This document shows positions 1 through 10,940 of a stretch of DNA of 64,000 nt, piece after piece. The notes below the pieces were generated by a model that was not told where the DNA came from, made no database searches, and saw nothing but the letters and a program-made list of their open reading frames with translations. This stretch comes from Toxonevra muliebris. Its lineage: Eukaryota > Arthropoda > Insecta > Diptera > Pallopteridae. The translations under genes and the position numbers were made by a program. The DNA lies in contig OY829326.1 of NCBI GenBank assembly GCA_963691655.1, positions 83,011,235 to 83,075,234 on the forward strand. The letters run 5' to 3'. The first letter of the stretch is position 1; every line of letters starts with the position of its first letter.

Positions 1-297
1 GTATTTATTTATTTTATTTCTATCTATACTCTATACTAGTGATGTAAAGGATTCTGCATTCGCATTCGCTAAATGCGAACCATTCGCTTATTTTTTTTAG
101 TTTTTTATGCAAAATTGTTTGTCTTTCGCCAAAGCAGCAAAACTATTTTTTTAAATACAATTTAACACTATTTACAGTTTAAATTGAACCAAAAATTTTC
201 TTAAAAAATCTGGGAATAATTATCATATGAAATTAGACATTCGTATTCGCATCCGCTAAACTGACAACCGTTATATAACTACTCTATGTTATTAATA
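1..297. other. AT-rich intergenic sequence, no gene seen
   Basis: No open frame resembling a protein family. It contains scattered 'attcgcattcgc'-like words (about 60-100 and 237-260), possibly remnants of a short interspersed repeat. Confidence 0.5.
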
Positions 298-2000
298 GGT
301 CCTTTCGCGTACTCTACCGCGGGTGCAAGAATTTACCAAAAATAGCCCAAAAACGTTCATAAAAAACTTGCAAATGTGAGCGGAGATGAGAGAGTAATTA
401 TTTTCTTCTTCTTGCACGAAGCATCCCGCACTTTTTATTGGGGTAAAAATGGTAAAAGTGTCAAACGATCATATGTTTGGGTTTATCAGCTGTTTTGCTT
501 TTGTGAAAAAATAAATAAATGTAAAATGGAAAATGATCAAAAGATATTTGAAAATGTAAGTATTTTAATAAGTGTTAATTTTTTAACTACAATTTGAATA
601 TTGCCCACAGAAAAAGGCGCAAGTGTCAGTTCAACTTCTAATGATGTAGAAGCTTCTGAACAAGTAAGTTTGTTTTCCTCTTGCTTCTGTAATAAAAAGA
701 TACCAAATTGTTCCCAGGTGAATAGTGCAAGTGGTGGTTGTACACCAAAAGATTGTAGAGACAATGCGGTTTTCAGAGCTATCGTTAAAGAGCTAATGGA
801 CACATCGTGTGAATCTGACGATGATTATGAAATTGTAGATCTTATTGCCCAATGTCCTGACATCAAATATTCTTTATTGTTAGGAACTTTTGAAAGAAAA
901 AAGAGGAATAGCATAAAAATCTATTTAGAAGAAGTAGTCTCTTCAAATACAGAGGAAGAATTTAAACAGCATTTTCGAATCTCAAAAGAAAAGCTTGTCA
1001 AACAGATTTGAGGAAAGCGATTCATACAATAGGCTTCGACCTGATAAATTCTTTCCAGCAACCACATATTTGGCGGTTTTTCTGTGGTTTGCCGGTCATG
1101 AAGCATGCAGTTTTCGAGACTTATCTGACCGCTTCAACATATAACTTTTGAGCATTTGCCGAATTATTGATAAAACTACTATGGGTATTCAAGCGTTGAT
1201 GCAAAAGTGCGACTTAAAGCACTAAGATGTGAGCGTTCAATGCAAATATTGAAGATGCGAAATAGTTTAATTGTCAAAATATTACAATCTCATTGAAAAA
1301 TAATGAAAATATTTTGGATTTTTCTTACGAATTTCAAGGTAGAAAGGTGTCAAACTTCCGCAATCCGCACTTTCGAAACGTCGCAAGGGCATGTTGCATC
1401 AACCCGTGAATACCCAAACTATGTTTATAAGCAGTTTGCGTCCAAAGGTTATTAAATAATCCAATGAAGGGAAGAAACAGGAATCAGCAAGTTTTTTTTG
1501 GCAACAAATGCGGTTTTTTGAAAGCAATAGGTAGTTACCTTATTAAATTTAATAACTTTTTTGTTTAATACAGGGTACATTGATGGGGCTCATACCGTCA
1601 TTGATCCCCCTGAGAAATGTAAAGAAATGTAAATGTATATCTAAACATGTAAGCCATTTGCGACGAACGGAAAAAATTTATTAACATTTTCGGCGAATTC
1701 CCACAATAATTGGGTTTTCCAAAATTCTCCACTATACCAAAAATTGGCAACATCTTGCGGGGGTAACAAATGAATAATAATGACATTGAATTTTTCACTA
1801 ATATGGAACACAATACATCCTTGTACAATTTTGGATTTTAGATTATTACTTACTAGGTGATTCAGCTTACCCTTGTACTCAGTACCTGGTGACGCCATAT
1901 AGGGGCAATGGCCATTTGACAAGCGCAGAGAAAAATTTCAACAACAAACTGAGCTCGGGTCAGATAGCCATCGAACCGAAGTATTTTGTCGAAGCCGAAG
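298..2000 (+). pseudogene. PIF/Harbinger transposon remnant with decayed DDE transposase
   Basis: The left terminus at 298 (GGTCCTTTCGCGTACT) matches the terminal repeat of the element at 56763-57422 at 14 of 16 bases. Coding blocks follow on the + strand: an N-terminal piece from ATG 526, two short intron-like gaps with good GTAAGT donors (about 555-612 and 665-717), then an open frame to the stop at 1008-1010. After a frame shift, 1011-1180 reads a Harbinger-like helix-turn-helix stretch (TYLAVFLWFAGHEACSFRDL). Around 1572 is GYIDGAHTVIDPP, equivalent to the family's first catalytic Asp (DGTH). At 1855-1975 is LGDSAYP...LTSAEKNFN, the family's GDSGYP...T..E..YN region. Frame shifts and stops make it non-functional. 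I found no right terminal repeat. Confidence 0.8.
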
Positions 2001-2689
2001 ATTATTATTAGCATTCTATTTTATAAAAATGTTTACTATAGATTGGCATTTGTACAAATAAATAAACGTGAAGTGGTTATATGAAGTATTTACATACATT
2101 ACAATTTCTGTGTTATATTTTTTCCGTTTGCTTATTTCTTTTTTATTTTTGAAGTGACACATATTTACAACCGTACAAACATTTTTTGATGTGTAAAAAT
2201 TTTAGCTCACGGTATGGGCAAAATTTCAAATGTGTAAAATGTAAGAATAACTGTATTGTAAGATGTAAGATAACTGTAACGTCCAGTTCCTCTCTCGCTC
2301 ACACTACTGCGCGGCATAACTGTGCTACTCTAACCAACAAAGAGAAGAGGAGAGGAAGAAATTAAACTACGAGCGGAGTTTGTTTGTTTATGTTTCGATC
2401 AATTTACTCACTCATATATGTACATACGAAAACAAAATATATGTGTATATTTAGTAGTGGCACAATTATTTGTTGGTGTTAAACGTGTGGAGATCGACTA
2501 TACTAGGGATGTGCACCTCAGTTGCCCTCTGCCGACGTCATGTGTATGAAGGTGATAGAAGCGGGGTGTAAATTTAAAGACGAGCGGTGTTGGTTTTAAT
2601 GTGTGTACACATACACATTATTGTTGTCGTTTTGCCAAAAGCACACATAAATGTGCATCATATGTGCAAAAAACGAACATAAGAGAAGA
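2001..2689. other. Intergenic, no gene seen
   Basis: No coding similarity recognised. 2280-2400 is purine/pyrimidine-biased with GAGA-like tracts. 2600-2660 has repeated 'gtgtacacatacac' words. Nothing here supports a gene. Confidence 0.4.
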
Positions 2690-2697
2690 GAGTACAC

Positions 2698-2861
2698 CAG
2701 TGGCAGATACAAAAAAATTTTCTGGGGGGATCATAAAATTTAAAAATTTTCCATATATAATTTTTATATCAGATATTACTATTTTATGTATTTGAAAAAT
2801 TTACGGGGAGGGGCGGGGGGAATGAGAAATGGTCCCATTTATCCCCTTGCAACTGCCACTG
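2698..2861. mobile_element. 164-bp hAT-like MITE
   Basis: The ends are the inverted repeats CAGTGGCAG (2698) and CTGCCACTG (ending 2861). The flanking 8-mers GAGTACAC (2690-2697) and GCCTACAC (2862-2869) agree at 6 of 8 positions, as expected for an ageing 8-bp hAT target duplication. CAGTGGC-type ends are common in hAT elements. There is no coding capacity; the interior has G-rich and C-rich halves. Confidence 0.6.
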
Positions 2862-2869
2862 GCCTACAC

Positions 2870-3764
2870 AATAGTGAAGCAGAGTGACCAGATTATGTAA
2901 AAATAACCCGCATTCTTCTTTTAAATTTAGTTCCCAAAATATGTCCGATTTACCCATTTATATTACCATTACCAAAAGTAAATCAGCTTTCAATTTATAA
3001 AACATATCTTGTGAGATAGAAAAAAATCAATTAAAAAAACAAAAATAGCTCGATTGACTATAAATTGTTAACTTGGCCGCACTAATGTGGAGAGTGAGTG
3101 AATATAACTGAGAGCGCCTTGGCTATTGCTAGAACGCCGAAGAAATGTGAGCATTGGCAGTAGGAATGCCAACTTATAATTAATTCCTCGAATTGTTGGG
3201 AATTGACTTAAATTTTAGTTAGTTGTAGGGAATTGGGGAGTGAGATCGTTTTCGTGGGCGACTGAAAATTGTAATTTTTTGTCAATTTGTAGATATAAAA
3301 AGTATATATTTTTTGTGTAAAACCTTTTATTAATTTTTTATTTTTATTATTCTTTAATTTTTGTTAAAAGTATTTGCATACATTACATACATGCATAAAA
3401 GTTGTAATCGTAAACAAAAATATTATTTACTTTTTTGTTAATTATTAATTGGATTTAAAATATAGAGTTGGCATCTCTGATCAGCACGCAGCAGTGCTTT
3501 TGCTGCTTCTCCTTTTTTCGATCTCTCAAAGTAACAACCAAGCAGGAAAATTACATATGCATTCAATAATATAACTAAAAAGTTCCACACTACAAAGGCA
3601 ATTGAAAAATTCTTTCTTTACCTTGTAAAGCAATTACTATGTTTATGAAATCAGTCCAAAAAGCATGAGTAAAGTATAGTTAAGTACGAAGTTTTCTTAT
3701 GCATTCACGTTCACGCTCTCTACAGGGACGAAATCAATAAATTCATATACATATACATACACAA
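2870..3764. other. Intergenic, no gene seen
   Basis: AT-rich. The repeated phrase 'gggaattg' occurs at 3190-3240. No terminal repeats or coding blocks recognised. Confidence 0.4.
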
Positions 3765-4735
3765 AAGAAATCACATTTGGGGAGTATGGTGGCCATTCTT
3801 AAGATGTTATGAATCCAGAAAAATTGTCTTTTATCCATGTTTGCGTTAATTTTGCCATGTGGGAAGGTGCAGAATCTTGCTGGAAAGTTCAGTTTTCATT
3901 TCCAAATGTATCCTGGGCCCAGGGAAGAACATGTTCATTTAAAATGCTCCGATAAACAACCTGGTCAATTTTAACACCCTCTTCAACGAATATTAGAGGG
4001 GTTCTGGCATTAGCGGAAACTCCAGCCCATACCATAACGGAAGCTGGCTTTTGAACTCGGCCAACAGTCCTATTTTGTTGCGATGATGATGTTAGCCACA
4101 TTCGGTCATTTTGCGCATTGAAATGTTGTTCAACCGTGAAAATTTTTTCATCTGTAAACAAGATATTTTCAACATTTTTTAACACGGAGGAGCGTAGCAA
4201 CGCCTTGCATCTTTGCAGTCGCAAATCTTTCTTTTTTTGTGTCAGATCTTGAGCTTTTCGGAGCTTGTACGGCTTAAGATTAAGCTTTGATTTTGCAATG
4301 ATTCGCACTGTTTCACGGTTTACTCCCACTTCCTTAGCGATTTTTCTCATTGAGCGCCTTGGATTTCGCTTGATTCGTTTACGAATTTTTTCTGTTAAAC
4401 AAGTAGTGGCAACTGTTGAAAATTTTCCCCGGTCTCTATCTCCAAAACCCCCAGTTTCATTATATCGAATAGCTCGGTCTACCGTACGACTTGACAAATT
4501 TAAAGCCTTTGCAATTTGACGGCTACTATAATTTGCCAAATGAAATTTCATAATTTCACGACGAATATTTTCCTTGTCCATTTTTAAGGAAATTTCAAAA
4601 TGTAATAACAAAAATTCAAATGAAATTAAAAGCAAAGCCAATGATGAATGAATTTGCTTTTTAAATTAAAGTAACGGTAAATGGCAAAGCTTGCTGCAGA
4701 GTATTAAACTTGCGCACTTTACAATTGTCACCCTG
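3765..4735 (-). pseudogene. Tc1/mariner-superfamily transposase, truncated
   Basis: A 250-residue open frame (4641 to 3889; the natural start is probably the Met at about residue 21) has a paired-type helix-turn-helix N-terminus (SSRQIAKALNLSSRTVDRAI) followed by the DDE core: first Asp in ILFTDEKIFTVEQ and a block VMVWAGVSANARTPLIF. Reading on leftwards, the frame meets a TGA, then continues with FQQDSAPSH (second Asp), a further TAA and EWPPYSPN before homology stops near 3770, just short of the third acidic residue. The right terminus CACCCTG|TA at 4735-4737 fits a TA-inserted element with a CAGGGTGACAATTG end. The left end is missing. The motifs resemble Visitor/maT-like elements from memory; the family call is tentative. 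Confidence 0.8.
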
Positions 4736-4840
4736 TAAATAGCAAAAATGTTAAACAGAAAAAATTAAACTTATTTATTATAAAATCACTAATTTACTTC
4801 AAAGTAAATACATTGATTATTATTTTTATTAAATGCAGTT

Positions 4841-5485
4841 AAGGCAAATCTCTTTGCGGTGCTTTTAAAAAGTAGTGGAGTGACTGGTCACCCCTGTTGC
4901 TTTTCTAAGGTTAAATTCGGAAAGCACTTATCGTCGCCTGAGAATTGATTTGACGTATGTGTGTACAAATTCATATACCTATACGAAGTTATTTAAAATT
5001 TTCAAATCTAATAAAATTTCAAATCGACAAAAAGAAAAACTTAAAGCGCGGAAAAAAAGATGTAATTGCAGTTGCGTATATGCGAGCATATCGTGCCCGA
5101 TGCATTGAGTAAAAGAAAAATGATTCAACTACAACATATCAGCCCTATTCACGATTTGGTGCAAATGCAAAATATTTCTGTTATCACAACAACAAATACA
5201 TACGATATGGAACAAAAATTTGCATTTGCATTGATGCAAGGCCATTTGCAATTTATAGTGAATTGGGATATTACATAAATGTATATAAAAGATAATGATA
5301 TCTAATAAATTTTTAAGTTTATAAAAGAATTCTTTTAATTTGAATTATTTACCTAAGCATATAGATTATACATCAAATCCCTATAAATGCCTATACATAT
5401 GTGAGCTTATGTATATGGCATTCAGTTGGTTTAACTGTTTACACATCAAATATCTTGCGTGCCTTGCACGCATCCATTGTTTTTT
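4841..5485 (+). repeat. Dispersed repeat, copy A of a two-copy family
   Basis: About 645 bp closely match 31210-31767 in the same orientation, starting at 'aaggcaaatct' and ending at 'catccattgttttt'. No protein is supported; the 70-codon frame at 5066-5278 lies in the part that varies between copies. No terminal repeats were identified, so the class is unknown. Confidence 0.8.
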
Positions 5486-6097
5486 ACGAACAACCTGCTG
5501 GAGCTAATACAATTAGAGGCAGCAGAAGCAAGCCAAACTTTTTTACTTTTTAAAGAAGACTGAATTGAAAAGAAGCGTGAATTGTTAGAGAAGCCGACAT
5601 TTTCCATTACTGGCGCTTGATTTTTTTTTTTTTTTACTTTCAAGAAAGTCAAAAAAATTGAAAATTGTTTTGGCTAAAATCGCTCTGAATATATGTGTAA
5701 AGGAATTCTTTGAAATTCACAATCGATTGAAAGTTACAGATGTTTATTTGCAGGCCCTGATACAGCAGTCATGCATATATGAACTTTGAAACTAGTTTTG
5801 CTCAAAACACATTTTTCGAAATGGCTGCCACGATATCTCCAAAACTAATGAACTGATAGCGCTAAATTTTCACCGTATCTTCAATGCATCTGTAGTTCTA
5901 CTCCGTCCCAACCAGGATCATTGTGATATCTCTTAAGGTTTTTTATTTAAATTGAAATAGTTAAAAAAAATGGCAAAAATGAAATACTTATTTTCAAAAC
6001 TAGATAGATTAAAATACAAACTTTTAATTAATGACTTAACTAAAAGAATATAAGTACAATAAAACTACCCCTAAAATTTAATTTTCAATATTTTTAC
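5486..6097. other. Intergenic, probable old repeat
   Basis: 5730-5950 carries phrases such as 'gctgccacgatatctccaaa' that look like decayed noncoding transposon sequence. No open frame is credible. Confidence 0.35.
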
Positions 6098-6101
6098 TTA
6101 A

Positions 6102-6591
6102 CCCTCTAGTTCCCAAGCGTGTCTCTAGACAGCTTTCATCAGAATGGGTTTAATTACCATCTTAATTTTTTTTTTGCTACATTTTATCACATCGTTTATG
6201 GAATTTCCCAAGCTTTTAAAAAAATACATTAGTTATGTGTTATTATGATGTTAGCGACAGTCAAAGCCAAAATTTGTCGAAAACAGTAAAATTAATTATT
6301 TTGTTTGAATTTGAGATAAAAATAAAAAAAATGAATAAAATACTTCCCGTCATACATAGCTGTGAGGAGCTAGGAATTTAAATTTTTTATACAAAATATT
6401 TAGTTATTTAAAAAAAATTTATAAGAAGTTTATTCAACAACAAATACCTTTAGGCATTCAACTTTTCCGGCTTTATAAAACTATGCCCATTAAATTTTTT
6501 AGAGTTTTAAGATCAGATTTATGCTTTTTACATTAAAACTTATCAATCCCAAATTTTTTTTAAATCAATCAAAAATTTGGGAACTAGAGGG
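6102..6591. mobile_element. 490-bp piggyBac-like MITE with TTAA duplications
   Basis: A perfect 15-bp terminal inverted repeat CCCTCTAGTTCCCAA starts at 6102 and its complement ends at 6591. Both ends are bordered by TTAA (6098-6101 and 6592-6595), the piggyBac target site. The interior is AT-rich and non-coding. The structure is strong; the parent element is not in this window (the piggyBac remnant at 38290-39594 has different ends). Confidence 0.85.
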
Positions 6592-7511
6592 TTAATTCTG
6601 GTTCCGGCTACAGGTCTATTGATTAATACGCTGACTCAATCTTTGATTTTAGATAAGCAGAATCATGGCAGCCATCGGCCAACTTTTCTTTCGACACAGG
6701 TGTCGTTGAACGACAGTCGTTCTACAGATATATAGTCTATGTAACCGTAAACAAATTTTTAAATGATTCTTGAAATAAATAATATTTGTCAGCTACTTCG
6801 ACAGTGAACAGTTATTTAGTGTTACTGGTCAGACTTTTATTTGGAGTATCTACTATTTATATTTTCCTGTATATGTTTGCATTTTATTTTTCATATTTTA
6901 AAAATCCTTCGGTCGTCGGCTCCAGCTTCGACCGAAGGTTAGATGAATGGCCGAAGTTCGGATTCGGCTTCGGCCAAAAATCACAGGAATTTATGTAAAT
7001 AAGTTTAAGAAAAGAAATATCAATAATTAAAACGTCAAAATCATAAAAAAAAATAAAATTATGCTTACTTATTTTGATTGACTAGCTTCTTTAACAATTC
7101 CAATTTCTTCTTCGCCCTCTCCTCTTTTCTTACTGCTTTTCATCCTTTTACGCCTTCATTAGGCGTAAAACGATGAAAAATTCATGAGTATGTGACTAAA
7201 AAATTTTATAACACATAGTATTTAATGGTGCCCTGACATAACATCCACGACCATAACGCCCAAAAAAAATTTTAGGTGTTATGACCGCCCTAGGAACCGC
7301 CCCGAAAAAGGTCATAACGCCCAGTGTAAAAGCGGACGCAACGCCTAATTTTTAGGCTTTATGACTGCCCTAGAAGCGGCTATAAGGCCCAACAATTATT
7401 TCTTGTTATATTTTGTTTTCAATAATGAAAATCGTGTTTTGATTAAAAATCAGTTACTTTTAGAAATCAGTATTACGTTTAGAACTTCTCGCTAAAATTT
7501 GGCTTAGCATC

Positions 7512-7718
7512 GTGTCAATCGTATATACGCTTTTGTTTTCAGTGCCAATTGCGAATCTATCAAAGAACTATGTTGAAGCTGATAATCGTCATTATTTAAT
7601 TGACGCTACATTCTCGGTCGTACCATCTTGTGGGTATAAGCAATTGCTTATAATACACCATACTTTGGACAGAATAGACATGAAAGTCACAATAATATAT
7701 TGCCCGTTAATTATTTAA
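7512..7718 (+). pseudogene. Mutator-like (MULE) transposase fragment
   Basis: A 68-residue frame contains YLIDATFSVVPSCGYKQLLI, which matches the start of the MULE DDE domain (consensus of the form DGTF.v.P..f.QL.tIH), including the first catalytic Asp. It opens without a proper N-terminus and ends before the second Asp. It sits inside the 9-bp-duplicated inverted-repeat element, which supports a MULE/Foldback identity for that element. Short, so the call rests on one motif plus context. Confidence 0.6.
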
Positions 7719-7857
7719 TAATATATGTAGTTATTGATTCACTTAAATTGAAATGTAAGATTGAAAGTCAAGCTTTTTTTTAAATATTTTAATTTTTTCT
7801 TTATTTTGTAAAAATTGTTGGCCTTCGGCGCTTCTTTCAATCTTACATTTCAATATA

Positions 7858-8680
7858 TGAATAATCTCTTGATAACAAAGAAACAGCAATATGCGTTTTC
7901 CTGGACATTGAAGGAGCCTTTGATAATACTTCCCATGAGGCTATCAAGAGGGCTCTGGAAATGAAAAGGGTAGAATCAAGGCTGACTCGATGGATAAGCT
8001 CAATGTTTAGGGCGAGAACAGCAGAAACAAAAGAGGGTTCATCCACAATAAGACCCCAGACAACAAAAGGGTTTTCACAAGGAGGGGTTCTATCGCCTCT
8101 CTTGTGGAGCCTAGTAGTTGATGAACTCCTCACTTTGCTAACAGACAATGGTATAACCTGTCAAGATTATGCTGATGATATTGTCATTATGGCGAAAGGG
8201 AAATACGAGAATACACTCTGTGACATAATACAAAGGGGGCTTAACCTCACAAAGAGATGGTGTAAGTCGGTAGATTTAAACATTAATTCATCCAAGACGA
8301 CCCTAGTGCCATTCGCTAGGAAAAGGAAACTCCCGCTCATGAAGCCTATAAAGCTGAATGAGACGGTTATCAATGTTAAACAGGAAGTCAAATATCTAGG
8401 AGTAACACTAGACTCAAAACTTATCTGGAAAGAACATGCAGCCAACACTGTCAGGAAAGCGACTAAACCCCTCATGATATGCAGAAACTTAGCGGAAAAA
8501 ACCTGGGGTTGTACTCCGTACAACTTAAAGTGGATGCATACCATGATGGTAAGGCCAATACTCACCTATGGCGAGGTAGCCTGGTCGCAAAGAGTTAAAT
8601 TATTTACAATGAGGAATACCCTCAACAAAGTTCAAAGACTTTTTTTTATAGGTTTACCCATTCGCTTTCATACTAATGTC
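7858..8680 (+). pseudogene. LOA/R1-like LINE reverse transcriptase fragment
   Basis: The frame is open from about 7858 and contains three reverse-transcriptase blocks: FLDIEGAFDNTS (first catalytic Asp), FSQGGVLSPLLWSLVVDELL and YADDIVIMAKGK (catalytic Asp pair), then KYLGVTLDSKLIWKEH in the thumb. It ends near KVQRLFFIGL, where similarity fades. The endonuclease, RNase H and 3' tail are absent. All catalytic aspartates seen are intact. The fragment lies wholly within the Foldback/Mutator-like element in the same orientation as its transposase piece, so it was captured by or inserted into that element. Confidence 0.85.
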
Positions 8681-9800
8681 AAGAAAAATGGAAGAGTTTT
8701 TTATTTAAGAAAGCCAATTTGTAAAAAGCCTGAAATAAAGCTGCATTTTCTTATACATGGAAATTTGGTTTCGTTTCACTTTTAAAATTTGAATGAAAGA
8801 ATCAAAAAAACGGTCATAACGCCCATTGGGTGTTATAACCTTTTTCGGGGCGGTGATAGCGCCTAAAATTATTTTGACCGCCCTAGGAATGACCATAACG
8901 CCCAAACTTTTTTTTGGACGCTATGGCCATGGGCGTTATGCCCAGGCACCGTATTTAATTTTTTACATATGGTATGTATTAGTTTTTGTGATTGGTCCAT
9001 GTCGGAGCTCATTTCATCTGATGGCACTACGCTTCGGGGAGTTTCCTCAATAGTTCCACTGTTCAACACAAATTCGGGATTAATTCCGCGTTTTTCACCA
9101 AGAATTTGGCTCAACTCACTGAAAATTAAAAAAAAAAAAAAAAAAGTTTTTGCAACAGAAAAAAGCATTTACAATTGCTTACCTCTGATACTGACAGGTT
9201 TCCCTAATCCAGCCGGTTTGCCTGTTGAGAATTGTTTTTTTATATGGCGCTCCAGCCCTCTAAATTTGTTCTCAGTTCGTGTCGTTGTCCTTTCTCGGCC
9301 ATCCGTTCAGAGACAAGCTAGTACATATTTTGTTGGGTTTTCACATTAGCGCTCTTTTCTACTTTTCCCCGGAGATCTTCAATTAACGTCAACATTAATT
9401 TTATTGGCGCCTCAAGCCAATTCTCCTTCTCGTTTACATCTGCATCATCTGTAAAGAAATTATGGAAAATTTTAAAACAAATTTGTATATATATATGCTA
9501 TTAGAAACCGATTCAAAATTTAGCTTATCCTACAATATTTTGTCTTTCTTCCCGTTTTCTGCCTCTATAGGGGAAAACATAACCTCCGCGGCTGCAACTT
9601 GTTTATTTTCTGTATGCCCTGCAATTTGTGGCCCTTCATCTGGCAGAGGAATAAAAAACTGAGACTCACTTCTACAATAGCCATCTTACCTACTTACGAT
9701 TTTCTTGTGGCGCTATTTGGGAGAAGATAACCTCATTTTAAGCAGCTACTTATTCTGCCAGTACCCAACGGCCTGATCCCTGTATTCTTCATCTGGAAAA

Positions 9801-10329
9801 GGTATAAAAATATGATATTTTTCCGCACAATACTCAGTTTACTTAAACCCCAACCTGTCGGATGAAAGTCTAGTGCACTACCCACTAGATTATCGAGGTC
9901 GTCATTTATTAATATACTAAGTATTTTTATTTCAAAATTTGTTATATTAACTAAAACAACAGAGACGTAAGTTTGGGTTGAATGCTCTAAAAACTAAAAA
10001 ACTACTTGACCACAAAAAAGTTCATTAAGCCAGTTACATATTACTTAAATAAATAGCCTAGACATGAACTGAAGTCATGATTTTGAAAAATTAACACCTA
10101 GATTCCTAAAAAATCCTGAAAAAATTTTTGGTCGAGATGCAGGTGGGAACGTTTATTCCTAATGCATCAGAGACTCGATTTTGGAAAAAATTTTTAGGTA
10201 TTTTACAAAAGAATGGGAGCGATATGTAGTAATACTTATATACTGATACAAACAAGACAATTTTTGTGAGGTACATTTTTGTATTGAAAAGTAAGTTTTG
10301 TCTCAAATTTTTGACACTTTTATAAATTT
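9801..10329. other. Intergenic with a decayed tRNA-like head
   Basis: The minus strand of 9845-9905 reads TAATCTAGTGGGTAGTGC, like a pol III A box, followed by a degenerate B-box region. It resembles the better-preserved SINE head at 41662-41745. The rest shows nothing recognisable. Confidence 0.4.
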
Positions 10330-10940
10330 GTTAACCGCAACACTGTTTAAAGGATATTAACAGTTGGTGCGAGAAGGCGGTTTGTTGGTAGTAGTTATAG
10401 GCAAAACCATTAATGGTAAAGTGCCGAGATTTAGTACAAAGATGTTGGCTGGCAATGCCATGCCATAGGTGAGGAGATTGGAAAAGGGGGCATATTACCT
10501 TATAACCTGAATTTTAATTATTTTATTTATCTCATCATTTGTGGCACGGCTCTTAGACTTGGTGCAGAAATATTATTTGCAATGATATACTGTAAGAAAA
10601 ATTAATATAATTGTGGAGTAATGGGCGTGGCTCTCCCCATGCACCTCTTATGCCTTTTTAGATATATCTCCAGAATTATTTACGGTACAGCGCTGGAATT
10701 TGTACTAAGACGTGGGTTGGCAAAACCATGCCACAAAAAAAATTGTAAGCGGGATAGAAAAAGAAGGCGAGGCACTTCCCATATAAGCTAACTCATTATT
10801 GGATTACTCAGGAACATTTGTGGTGCGACACTAAGAATTGATAGGTTTTAGTACGAGAACTTTGGTTGCCAGCTGTAAGAAAAAAATGAATGGATTAAAG
10901 GGAGTGGGGTGACATCTTCCATACAATGGAAAACCATAGC
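10330..10940. repeat. Degenerate tandem repeat, period about 140 bp
   Basis: Four or so diverged units are visible. Landmarks recur in order: 'catttgtggcacggc' (10537), 'tttacggtacagcgc' (10680) and 'catttgtggtgcgac' (10812); and 'taagaaaaattaa' (10591), 'taagcgggatag' (10746) and 'taagaaaaaaatgaa' (10877), each followed by a G-rich then pyrimidine-rich stretch. Spacing is 130-155 bp. Non-coding. Confidence 0.55.

Larger units (their letters stand above)
7227..8950 (+). mobile_element. Foldback/Mutator-like composite element with 9-bp target duplication
   Basis: The element begins GGTGCCCTGACATAAC and ends with the complement of GGTGCCTGGGCATAAC. It is flanked by exact 9-bp direct repeats GTATTTAAT at 7218-7226 and 8951-8959. 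The arms (about 7227-7400 and 8805-8950) are long inverted repeats built from many copies of CATAACGCC and its complement, as in Foldback elements. Inside are a Mutator-type transposase piece (7512-7718), a small inverted repeat (7746-7765 against 7834-7855) and a LINE reverse-transcriptase fragment (7858-8680). Nine-base duplications are typical of Mutator and Foldback elements. A solo end of the same family lies at 19100-19220. Confidence 0.85.
7060..9800 (-). pseudogene. Myb/SANT-like transposon gene, split by a later insertion
   Basis: On the minus strand, 9450 to 9190 reads a Myb/SANT-like trihelix domain (DVNEKENWLEAPIKLMLTLI, then KTQQNMYxLVSERMAEKG) with internal stops. 9170-8985 continues LSQILGEKRGINPEFVLN and a Ser/Asp-rich tail. 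7175-7065 gives a basic-acidic end (KSSKKRGEGEEEIGIVKEAS then stop). Upstream blocks at 9780-9560 repeat a PDE...Q motif. Such genes accompany PIF/Harbinger transposases in insects (family knowledge). The Foldback-type element 7227-8950 interrupts it with a 9-bp duplication, so this gene is the older layer. Confidence 0.65.
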
